Below are positions 1 through 7,800 of a DNA stretch of 64,000 nucleotides, piece by piece. Where the stretch lies: positions 426,163,535 through 426,227,534 of the forward strand of contig NC_077228.1 of NCBI RefSeq assembly GCF_027887165.1, in the 5' to 3' direction. Made by a program: the position numbers and the translations under genes. Under the pieces are notes generated by a model, which was given only the letters and a program-made list of their open reading frames with translations, had not been told where the DNA came from and searched no databases. The stretch is from Monodelphis domestica (Eukaryota > Chordata > Mammalia > Didelphimorphia > Didelphidae). Every line of letters starts with the position of its first letter. Position 1 is the stretch's first letter.

Positions 1-1
1 A

Positions 2-244
2 AGACAATTTAGATATAAAGGAATGCCAATCAGGGTCACACAAGACATTGCAAGTTCTACTCTAAATGATTGTAAGGCATGGAACATGATTTTCAGAAAG
101 GCAAGAGAAATGGGTCTTCAACCAAGAATCAGCTATCCAGCAAAACTGACTATATACTTCCAAGGGAAAGTATGGGCATTCAACAAAATAGAAGATTTCC
201 AACTTTTTTGCAATGAAAAGACCAGAGCCTTGTGGAAAGTTTGA
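2..244 (+). pseudogene. LINE-1 ORF1p C-terminal domain (5' part outside window)
   Basis: The open frame enters from the window edge and ends at a TGA at 242-244. It encodes about 80 residues matching the C-terminal RNA-binding domain of L1 ORF1p: the strand near YKGMPIRVTQD, then GLQPRISYPAKLTIYFQGK, where the QPR.SYPAKL motif is the family hallmark. ORF1p is the nucleic-acid chaperone of the L1 particle. The frame is intact here, but the upstream coiled-coil part is not visible and ORF2 of the same element is broken, so this is a relic. An internal ATG at 23-25 is not the true start. Confidence 0.88.
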
Positions 245-363
245 TATCAAAAATCAAAGAGCATGGAATACCTGAAAAGGTAAATATAAAGGAAAGGGAA
301 AAGGAGAAAAATGTTATCTTCTTTTTTCACTCAAACTCTCTTCTATAAGGACTACATTTATAT
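245..363 (+). other. LINE-1 inter-ORF spacer, left part
   Basis: AT-rich non-coding L1 spacer after ORF1. It continues in register at 6204 after the provirus. The last four bases (ATAT, 360-363) are the left copy of the proviral target-site duplication. Confidence 0.75.
360..363. repeat. Left target-site duplication ATAT
   Basis: Four bases directly before the 5' LTR, repeated at 6200-6203 directly after the 3' LTR. The flanking L1 sequence is continuous once one copy is removed. Confidence 0.85.
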
Positions 364-1065
364 TGTAAACCTCAAAATTCCTTGGACTTATAAATGTTGG
401 AAATTTCACCATTGGGATATTTCATACTTGGAAAATTTCTTACTGATAGTCTATTGGAATGGGAACCCCATTGGCATGGGAGGTTCCTTCTCTTCCCTTC
501 TTAAGATTACTTTAGGACAGAAACCTTTTGCTGAACAATGGAAAGGACTTTGACCTATGCTTAAGCATAGAACAGGAATTTCTTTGAATCATGATTGATT
601 TTAGAATTGATACAATGGAGATACTTGGAATAAATCTCCACCCTATTCAGTCCTGACAGGATTGAGTAAGGGCTGCAGCCTAGATCAAAGATTTAATCAT
701 TTGAAAATATGACCTTCAACAGACATGTGCAAAAGCCAGAAACCTCTGGGCTGTCCTGGGTTAAGCTAGAGCCTCCATTGGCACAGGGAAATTGATGAAC
801 AGTGATTGGTAGATGGGAGAATTGAGAGGAGGAACTTGGATGGTTTCCTTAAAGATAGGAGGGTCTGGAGACTTGAGGGGGGTTGAGGAGTTTGGTCGGG
901 GTGATTGCGGTAGACTCGGAGAAGCTTGCGCTGAAGGAAGCTGAAGGTGGGGGCCTCTGAGACTATTTCTCCATTTTGGTCACGTGAGTGATAGGGACTG
1001 ATCTCTTTTCTTTTCCCCAGCTATCTAAGGGCTTGGGCCTTTTGGCCCAGCCTAAACAGAAGGGG

Positions 1066-1072
1066 TATTTAA
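1066..1072 (+). promoter_or_regulatory. LTR TATA-like box
   Basis: TATTTAA, preserved at 6007-6013 in the 3' LTR. Transcription would start about 25-30 bp downstream, in the CT-rich stretch. Confidence 0.55.
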
Positions 1073-1137
1073 GCCCTATTCCCTTCTCTCCCTTTTTCTC
1101 TCTCTCTATCCCTAATTCCTTTCTTACTCCTATTGTA

Positions 1138-1143
1138 ATTAAA
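1138..1143 (+). promoter_or_regulatory. LTR polyadenylation signal ATTAAA
   Basis: ATTAAA lies downstream of the TATA-like box. The copy at 6079-6084 in the 3' LTR would be the functional one. Confidence 0.5.
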
Positions 1144-1261
1144 CTCCAAAAAAGGCTGACAGCTGACTTGAGTTTTTCATTTAGGAATTACATAGCTGAA
1201 TTCCTTGGCGACCTTAAGTTAATATATATCAGTCCTTTAAAGTGATTCCCTTGTCACATTG

Positions 1262-1281
1262 TGGCTGACCACACGGGAGTC
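1262..1281 (+). promoter_or_regulatory. Primer-binding site, probably for tRNA-Arg
   Basis: Three bases after the LTR comes TGGCTGACCACACGGGAGTC. It starts with the TGG expected as complement of a tRNA CCA end. From memory it fits the 3' end of a tRNA-Arg (UCG type) best, with small gaps. Position is secure; tRNA identity is tentative. Confidence 0.55.
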
Positions 1282-1771
1282 TAAAGAATCCTCTCAAATA
1301 ACTTTTGAAATTCCTTGCCTTTTTTACTATACCATCTCACCACTTAGTCCCTCTTTTTTTTTTTAACAAAAAACTTGGCTTAAAGACACAGCTGCTAGAA
1401 CACGTGAGTATAAAAAACTTTTTCTCTTTTCTCCTTAAGTTAAATTGGAATCAGCAGTTTTTTCTTTTTCTTCCCTTTAATCTTAAGGGACAGCTGGGTA
1501 GCTCAGCGGATTGAGAGCCAGCCCTAGAGGCAGAAGGTCCTGGGTTCAATTCGGACCTCAGATACTTCCCAGCTGTGTGACTCTGATAGACAGAAAACAG
1601 CTGTTTTAAATCTCAGCAACAGGACTCTAAACTCCTGGCTGGAAGAGCTGTTTCTAAATATCCTTTCCCTTAAGGAACAACTTCCTGGATTAAAAAAAAA
1701 ACCTGTGGAAAGTTTGTTGCTTTGCCCTGCTCCCCACATGTTTTGTGAAATTACAAAATATACATATAAAA
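1282..1771 (+). other. Proviral leader containing a SINE fragment
   Basis: Non-coding leader between primer-binding site and gag ATG. It is AT-rich with T-runs, and 1485-1598 is a SINE B head in sense direction. No packaging signal or splice donor can be assigned from sequence alone. Confidence 0.6.
1485..1598 (+). mobile_element. SINE B 5' fragment inside the proviral leader
   Basis: The tRNA-like head is clear: A-box region GTAGCTCAGCGGATTGAGAG and B-box region GGTTCAATTC, then the TGTGTGACTCT core. It is truncated there and lacks the usual tail with CCTTGGAACCAATAC. It matches full SINE B copies at 22115-22305 and 59928-60138. Confidence 0.8.
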
Positions 1772-3475
1772 ATGAGTACTACATTCTTTGACAATTATAT
1801 GGCAGCTGAAGAAGTAGGGGCATTGAGGAATGAAGGATACCTCCAAATTTTTATATTAATAGGTACTGTCATTTTTGTAATCCTCAATACTATATTTAGA
1901 GATGATAAAATAAGAAAAATTGAGGATAAAATGCAAGCCCAATTAGAAGATCTAAAAAGTTTCTTACAGGATCAATTGGCAAACAACCACTCTACCAGAA
2001 ACAGACCTTTGAATGAGGAAATTTCCTTCCCTGAAATAGAGATGGAAAACACCTTCCCTATAGCCCAGTTAACAGACTGCTTCTCTCGTGTAGTGCAAAT
2101 CTTGTGTGAATTTAATCCCCAAAACCCTTCCCCTGCAATCCCAGCTTCTCATGTTCCTTCTCCTACAGAAAACCAAATTCCAATGCAAGGGAGATCTTGT
2201 CCTCCTAGAGAAACCTGTCCTTGTCAAACTGACCCACAGGTACAAAATTCAACTAGAGGCCTGTTTCCTCTAAGAGAAGTACCTGAAATAGGACGGAATG
2301 GGGATGTGGTGACTTTAAGACATAGGATACTGTTTACTCCCCAAGAAATAAATGAATTTACACGAAATATCCCCACATATGAACAAGATCCTTTTCTAGT
2401 AACAAAAAAGATGGGAGACATATTTTTTCAGTATAATCCGTCTTACAAGGACATTGAGAGCTTACTCCAGGCTTTTTTAAGTGAACATGAAAAAAATAAA
2501 ATAATTGCTCATGTCAACAAAACCCGGGGGCATAATGCAGCACATTGGCCATCTCAGGATCCCGAATGGGACTATAACAATCCTGAGTATGATCTACAAC
2601 TATACCATTGTAGAGAGGCCATCCTCACGGCCATGAAGGAATGTGCAGACAGTACAGATAAGTGGATGGAACTGGAAAAAATTAAGAAAAAGGACGAAGA
2701 AACACCCTCCAGATTTATGGACAGAATTATCGAGTTTGGGGACAGATACTTAGATTGGGATTTAACTAAAGAGAGTAGTTTAAGACAAGTTAGAAGAATC
2801 TTTGTAAACAATTCTTGCAAAGCAATTAAAAATTATTTTAAAACACAATGCCCAAGATGGTCAGATATGGACCTTGAAGAATTGCGAAAAACAGCTATAT
2901 ATGTTTTAAAGGGAAACGAAGAAAAGGAGAAAGAAAATAATGATGACATGGAGGAAATGAAGAAAAAAATGAGATGTGTAATAGATAGGATAACTAAATT
3001 AGAAAGTGGGCATGATAATGAACCAACGACAATTGCCCTTCTCCAGAAATCCAATTATCAATCCATTACTTGCCACTTCTGTGGGAAGAAGGGCCACAAT
3101 ATGATGGATTGTAGAACCTTTCTTAAGATGTTTGGAAGGAATACACAGTTTAATAATAGTTTTAGAAATAATAACTATAGAAATGATGATAATGGTTATA
3201 GAAACCAGAATTCTAGAAATTATAATAATGACTATGGAAATAACTATAATGAATATAGAAATAAGAACTTTAGAAACCAGAATTATAGAAATAGGAATTG
3301 GGAATTTAATGACAATGTTCCAATTAAAGAAAATTATAATGATAGTGAACAACAACAATATATGAGAAATGGAGCTCGTCCAAAAAATACTCGAGGTGCT
3401 AATGATCCTCAGAGAGGTGCCCTTCAGCAGGGTGCCCAGGGAACTTCCCAGTATAATAAAGATGATTCTTCTTAG
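1772..3475 (+). CDS. gag: Intact endogenous retroviral Gag polyprotein
   Basis: The frame is open upstream to a GTG at 1745, but the first ATG is at 1772, giving 567 residues. Gag assembles the virus particle at membranes and packages RNA. Seen in order: a hydrophobic segment at about residues 23-42 (GYLQIFILIGTVIFVILNTI); a charged heptad-like helix at about 46-71 (coiled-coil candidate); a Pro-rich linker with many Cys around 120-160; a capsid region with YDLQLYHCREAI near 270 and a major-homology-like stretch DEETPSRFMDRI near 307; one CCHC zinc knuckle C434-H435-F436-C437...H442...C447; then an Asn/Arg/Tyr-rich tail. The capsid motif resembles gammaretroviral p30. Residue 2 is Ser, so there is no myristoylation signal; the N-terminal membrane helix is unusual. 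It ends at a TAG followed by only about 20 open codons, not pol. An intact frame in a recent insertion need not mean host use. Confidence 0.88.
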   Translation: MSTTFFDNYMAAEEVGALRNEGYLQIFILIGTVIFVILNTIFRDDKIRKIEDKMQAQLEDLKSFLQDQLANNHSTRNRPLNEEISFPEIEMENTFPIAQLTDCFSRVVQILCEFNPQNPSPAIPASHVPSPTENQIPMQGRSCPPRETCPCQTDPQVQNSTRGLFPLREVPEIGRNGDVVTLRHRILFTPQEINEFTRNIPTYEQDPFLVTKKMGDIFFQYNPSYKDIESLLQAFLSEHEKNKIIAHVNKTRGHNAAHWPSQDPEWDYNNPEYDLQLYHCREAILTAMKECADSTDKWMELEKIKKKDEETPSRFMDRIIEFGDRYLDWDLTKESSLRQVRRIFVNNSCKAIKNYFKTQCPRWSDMDLEELRKTAIYVLKGNEEKEKENNDDMEEMKKKMRCVIDRITKLESGHDNEPTTIALLQKSNYQSITCHFCGKKGHNMMDCRTFLKMFGRNTQFNNSFRNNNYRNDDNGYRNQNSRNYNNDYGNNYNEYRNKNFRNQNYRNRNWEFNDNVPIKENYNDSEQQQYMRNGARPKNTRGANDPQRGALQQGAQGTSQYNKDDSS

Positions 3476-3554
3476 ATTGTATTGATTTTGTTGATATTAA
3501 TTAACCTTTTTCAGTTTTTTTTTCTCCTCTCCAAATAGTAGGAAAGATGAATAA
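3476..3554 (+). other. Junction of the internal pol deletion
   Basis: About 80 bp of T-rich sequence link the gag stop to the first integrase-like codons. Roughly 2.5-3 kb of protease, RT, RNase H and integrase sequence normally found here is missing. No obvious microhomology was identified. Confidence 0.6.
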
Positions 3555-3929
3555 AGAACTTCACCATTTGAGATGCTTTTTGGACATCCGCCTATACAGG
3601 CTAAGCCTTTCTCCCCGGCTTATACATCGCTATTAGGGGGAGATATTACTATTGCTTCCTATATACAGGAGTTACAGCACAAACTATGTGAACTTCATGA
3701 ATCCGGAGCTGCAGTACAAGCTGGACCATTAGACTTTTCTCTGCATGACCTGAACCCAGGAGATAAAGTTTATATCAAGAATTTCAAGCGAACTGGAGAA
3801 ACTCAACCTTCATGGGAAGGACCATTCCAAATATTATTAACTACTCCAACATCTATAAAGATTGGAGAAAGAGACTTTTGGATTCACTGCTCACATGTGA
3901 AGAAAGCATCTTCTGCTGAGACTGATTGA
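3555..3929 (+). pseudogene. pol: Integrase C-terminal remnant of pol
   Basis: From about 3555 the frame reads RTSPFEMLFGHPP and continues open to a TGA at 3927-3929. The SP.E.L.G.PP stretch follows the catalytic core in gammaretroviral integrases, and the C-terminal part (PGDKVYIKNF, QPSWEGPFQILLTTPTSIKI, WIHCSHVKKA) matches the integrase SH3-like DNA-binding domain, including the LLTTPT strand and the SHVK end. The catalytic DDE core and zinc-binding head are absent. The first ATG at 3573 is within homologous sequence, so this is a truncated internal part of pol and not an independent gene. Its good preservation agrees with a recent deletion or a recent insertion. Confidence 0.88.
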
Positions 3930-4790
3930 CTCTATCCTATCATATGAATTGTGACTCTATCTTATCATATGAATTGGAGATAATAATCCATAGACAAATG
4001 GATGCTGTTTTTTTTTCAAGAATATATTGAATTACTGATTTTTTTCTTATTTTTTCTTATTTCTTTTCTTTTATTTTTTATCAGAATATTTGATTTTTTT
4101 CTCATTTTTTGTACTGAAGGTACACATAATTAATATTAATATTTTTCCCTGCAGTAATACAAGTTAATATATATACTCTTGCTATAATATCAATATATGC
4201 CTAAAAGCTTTAAACTATGGGAACCTGCCATTTATTGATAAAATATTATAGGACTGTGATTAATGTTTGTGTCTGATTCCAGGAAAAGGGATAAAAACAA
4301 GGAGCACAGACTAAACCTGAATAGTGCCAATAGAGCACACAAGAAATATTAAAGTGAGACTCGAGGTTGCGACGCTTAACTTATGTTTAAGTCATAGGAC
4401 TTCCTTGTATCTACACTCTTTTCGAAATACTCAAACAAGTACAAAGCTTGACTATCATGCTGGCTCCCTATATCCCTGAGGAAAAAATCAGACAAGGGAA
4501 TGACATTTCCCCATCAAAATAGAATTCTAATTCTTTCCTTCTTATATTATGGCAACTTCCTGTAGTCTTGGCTACAAATGGCTAAGTGAAATATTACTGC
4601 ATTCTGTCCTACATACTTGTGGGATAGAAATTACTTTAAACTGGACCTATACAAGGTCTATTTTGAATTTTTCTTATGTTTTTGATTATTTTTCTATTCT
4701 TTTGATAATTGACACATACACCCCCATAACTGAACATTGCATTCTGAGCTAAACTTCATATTTTTTTTTTAATACTTACTTCAGGGGGGA
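3930..4790 (+). other. Env-position region, degenerate or vestigial
   Basis: No full Env is visible: a normal env needs about 1.8 kb and only 1.4 kb lies between integrase and the 3' LTR. At 4251-4582 it is homologous to the reverse complement of 63339-63757 in the second provirus. A TCTGATTCCAGG in the block could be a splice acceptor. Around 4550-4575 both copies can be read as WQLPVVLAT, which resembles the start of a leader peptide. A short open frame at 4549-4752 contains one NWT sequon, but its reality is doubtful. Confidence 0.55.
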
Positions 4791-4795
4791 TTGTA
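4781..4795 (+). repeat. Extra polypurine-tract copy
   Basis: TCAGGGGGGATTGTA is identical to the bases around the true polypurine tract and 3' LTR start at 5294-5308. It lies about 510 bp upstream of the real one. Confidence 0.6.
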
Positions 4796-4918
4796 TTTTA
4801 ATTTAAAATCTGAGAATTTTTGAATTTTTTGTTTGAGATTGTATTTTTATAAAAATCCAAGAATTTTGTTTAAGATTTTACTTTTATAAAAAATTCAAAG
4901 ATTTTGATTTTGTTCGAG
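4790..4918 (+). repeat. Diverged tandem repeat, three units of about 40 bp
   Basis: Three successive stretches begin ATTGTATTTTA, ATTGTATTTTTATAAAAAT and ATTTTACTTTTATAAAAAAT, each ending in TTTGA/AAG-like sequence before the next. The repetition is imperfect. Confidence 0.5.
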
Positions 4919-5084
4919 AAAAGATCTTCAAGAAAGAAGCTTGAAATTTTTATATCCAGAGAATGAACTGTTGCAGAAAGATGCCGAAAACCTACACTTC
5001 ATCAAGAAGATCAAGAATGAACTTTGGATGTGATTGATTGGACTGAACTTTTGATTGAACATTTATTGTAACTGTACACATTTA

Positions 5085-5155
5085 TGCCAAAAGGGACTGC
5101 CCCTAATTTGGCTTTCTGTCAATGCGCCTAGCAAACATTGGTTTTGCTTTCTTTT
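5085..5155 (+). other. Pre-LTR block conserved with the second provirus
   Basis: The stretch around AGGGACTGCCCCTAATTTGG and TGTCAATGCGCCTAGCAA matches the reverse complement of about 62785-62870. Its conservation just upstream of the 3' LTR suggests a cis-acting role or simply common ancestry. Confidence 0.65.
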
Positions 5156-5292
5156 CTTTTCTATTTCCTCTCTCACTATTCTAATTTCTCTTAGAAAATT
5201 GAATATTGTGTATATCTTTAGTTAGAAGTGAATTTAGAACTACAAAATGATTATGTTAAATGATCAATGTGGAGACTAGTCTCCCAATGATC

Positions 5293-5304
5293 ATCAGGGG
5301 GGAT
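5293..5304 (+). promoter_or_regulatory. Polypurine tract for plus-strand priming
   Basis: CAGGGGGGATT directly precedes the TG of the 3' LTR, the usual site and composition of a retroviral polypurine tract. Confidence 0.8.
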
Positions 5305-6199
5305 TGTAAACCTCAAAATTCCTTAGATTTATAAATGTTGGAAATTTCACCATTGGGATATTTCATACTTGGAAAATTTCTTACTGATAGTCTATTGGAA
5401 TGGGAACCCCATTGGCATGGGAGGTTCCTTCTCTTCCCTTCTTAAGATTACTTTAGGACAGAAACCTTTTGCTGAACAATGGAAAGGACTTTGACCTATG
5501 CTTAAGCATAGAACAGGAATTTCTTTGAATCATGATTGATTTTAGAATTGATACAATGGAGATACTTGGAATAAATCTCCACCCTATTCAGTCCTAACAG
5601 GATTGAGTAAGGGCTGCAGCCTAGATCAAAGATTTAATCATTTGAAAATATGACCTTCAACAGACATGTGCAAAAGCCAGAAACCTCTGGGCTGTCCTGG
5701 GTTAAGCTAGAGCCTCCATTGGCACAGGGAAATTGATGAACAGTGATTGGTAGATGGGAGAACTGAGAGGAGGAACTTGGATGGTTTCCTTAAAGATAGG
5801 AGGGTCTGGAGACTTGAGGGGGGTTGAGGAGTTTGGTCGGGGTGATTGCGGTGGACTCGGAGAAGCTTGCACTGAAGGAAGCTGAAGGTGGGGGCCGCTG
5901 AGACTGTTTCTCCATTTTGGTCACGTGAGTGATAGGGACTGATCCCTTTTCTTTGCCCCAACTATCTAAGGGCTTGGGCCTTTTGGCCCAGCCTAAACAG
6001 AAGGGGTATTTAAGCCCTATTCCCTTCTCTCCCTTTTTCTCTCTCTCTATCCCTAATTCCTTTCTTACTCCTATTGTAATTAAACTCCAAAAAAGGCTGA
6101 CAGCTGACTTGAGTTTTTCATTTAGGAATTACATAGCTGAATTCCTTGGCGACCTTAAATTAATATATATCAGTCCTTTAAAGTGATTCCCTTGTCACA
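5305..6199 (+). repeat. 3' LTR
   Basis: Starts TGTAAACC, ends TTGTCACA, 895 bp, gapless match to the 5' LTR. The differences seen are mostly transitions. It is followed by the right ATAT duplication (6200-6203). Confidence 0.95.
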
Positions 6200-6203
6200 A
6201 TAT

Positions 6204-6652
6204 CAATCTATGTATACTAACAGGTGGGGAAAATGTAATGTGTAAATAGGGGGAAAAGAAAAACCAAATAGAATAATCATTCTCACACAAAGATTCACAT
6301 GGGAAAGGGAGAGGAAGAAAACCCCTATAACAAGGAGAGGAAGAGAATTTTTACTTAAACCTTACCCTCAGAGAAATCAACTCTGAGAGGGAAAAACATC
6401 CAGATCCATTGGGATCTTGAAGTCTATCTTACCCAACAAGGGTAGGGAGAAGGGAAAACAAAGGGGGAGGAGGGGAGAGGGAAAACAAAAGTGGAAGGAA
6501 AGAGAGTTGGGGAAGGGGAGGGAACAAAAAGGGAAGGACAAAAAAGGGAAACATATCAAGGGAGGGGACAAGGGGGACCAATTTAAAGTAAATCAATGGA
6601 CTAAAAGATAGAGCCAAAAAAGAAAAGGTTAGAACCAGGGAAGGATATCAAA
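6204..6652 (+). other. LINE-1 inter-ORF spacer, right part
   Basis: It continues L1 copy A after the provirus. 6430-6600 is strongly purine-rich (GGGAGGAGGGGAGAGGG type). With 245-363 it makes a spacer of about 570 bp between ORF1 and ORF2. Short open frames here on both strands follow from the biased composition. Confidence 0.7.
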
Positions 6653-7800
6653 ATGCCAGGGAGTCCACAAATGACAGTCATAACTTTGAAAGTGAATGGG
6701 ATGAACTCACCCATAAAACATAGACGAATTACAGAATGGATTAGAATCCAAAACCCTACCATATGTTGTCTTCAAGAAACACACATGAGGCGGGTTGACA
6801 CCCACAAGGTCAGAATTAAAGGATGGAGTAAGACCTTCTGGGCCTCAACTGATAGAAAGAAGGCAGGAGTGGTAATCATGATATCTGATAAAGCCAATGC
6901 AAAAATAGACCTGATCAAAAGGGATAGGGAAGGTAATTATATTTTGTTAAAAGGGACTCTAGACAATGAGGAAATATCATTAATCAACATGTATGCACCA
7001 AATAATATAGCACCCAAATTTCTAATGGAGAAACTAGGAGAATTGAAGGAAGAAATAGACAGCAAACCATATTAGTGGGAGACTTAAACCAACCATTATC
7101 AAATTTAGATAAATCAAACCAAAAAATAAATACGAAAGAAGTGAAAAAAGTGAATGAAATCTTAGAAAAATTAGAATTAATAGACATATGGAGAAAAATA
7201 AATAGGGATAAAAAGGAATATACCTTCTTCTCAGCACCACATGGCACATTCACAAAGATTGACCATACATTAGGTCACAGAAATATAGCACACAAATGCA
7301 GAAAAGCAGAAATAATAAATGCAGCCTTCTCAGATCACAAGGTAATAAAAATAATGATCAGTAAAGGTACATGGAAAACCAAATCAAAAACTAATTGGAA
7401 ATTAAACAATATGATACTCCAAAATCATTTAGTTAGAGGAGCAATCATAGAAACAATTAATAATTTTATCGAGGAAAATGACAATGGCGAGACATCCTTT
7501 CAAACCTTTTGGGATGCAGCCAAAGCTGTAATCAGAGGTAAATTCATATCCCTGCGTGCATATATCGACAAACTAGGGAGAGCAGAGATCAATCAATTGG
7601 AAATGCAAATAAAAAAACTCAAAAGAGATCCAATTAAAAACCCACAGCAGAAAACCAAACTAGAAATCCTAAAAATTAAGGGAGAAATTAATAAAATCAA
7701 AAGTGATAGAACTATTGATTTAATAAATAAGACAAGAAGCTGGTACTTTGAAAAAACAAACAAAATAGACAAAGTACTGGTCAATCTAATTAAAAAAGGA
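6653..7800 (+). pseudogene. LINE-1 ORF2, endonuclease region, frameshifted
   Basis: The frame starts near the ATG at 6653 and reads as the L1 APE-type endonuclease that nicks target DNA. Visible motifs are KVNGMNSPIKHRRI, the ICCLQETHMR segment with the catalytic Glu, INMYAPNN, and after a frame change GDLNQPLSNLD, TFFSAPHGTFTKIDHTLGH and AFSDHKVIKI with the conserved SDH. One base is missing near 7069, putting a TAG at 7073-7075; the following part is open in another frame from 7075. Confidence 0.9.

Larger units (their letters stand above)
364..1258 (+). repeat. 5' LTR
   Basis: Begins TGTAAACC and ends TTGTCACA (TG...CA). It is 895 bp and aligns without gaps to 5305-6199. It contains a TATA-like box (TATTTAA, 1066-1072), a pyrimidine-rich stretch after it and ATTAAA at 1138-1143, as expected for U3-R-U5. 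An 85-codon open frame at 988-1245 occurs in both LTRs and is considered chance. Confidence 0.95.
364..6199 (+). mobile_element. Gammaretrovirus-like (class I) provirus with intact gag and deleted pol
   Basis: A complete proviral structure: 5' LTR 364-1258, primer-binding site about 1262-1281, gag 1772-3475, integrase C-terminal remnant 3555-3929, a short env-position region, polypurine tract about 5293-5304 and 3' LTR 5305-6199. ATAT occurs on both sides (360-363 and 6200-6203), the 4-bp duplication typical of gammaretroviruses. By eye the LTRs differ at about 12 of 895 positions and have no length difference, so the insertion is fairly young and has not undergone LTR-LTR recombination. Protease, RT, RNase H and most of integrase are absent, so it could only have moved with enzymes supplied in trans, or was deleted afterwards. 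It lies in the sense direction inside L1 copy A. Confidence 0.93.

Noticed and set aside
988..1245. 85-codon open frame, repeated at 5929-6186
   Set aside because: It lies wholly within the two LTRs, starts without a normal ATG and has no motifs; repetition comes from LTR identity.
1500..1560. tRNA gene suggested by A- and B-box motifs (also in all SINE heads)
   Set aside because: Part of the SINE B family; no full cloverleaf can be formed.
1745..1771. Upstream GTG start of the gag frame
   Set aside because: Eukaryotic or retroviral initiation at GTG is unlikely; the ATG at 1772 is nine codons downstream.
2999..3358. 119-codon Ile-rich frame on the minus strand
   Set aside because: Antisense shadow of the repeat-rich Gag tail; its Ile/Val bias follows from AT-rich YRN codons.
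6377..6617. Overlapping Gly/Lys- and Pro/Phe-rich frames on both strands
   Set aside because: Composition effect of the purine-rich LINE-1 spacer.
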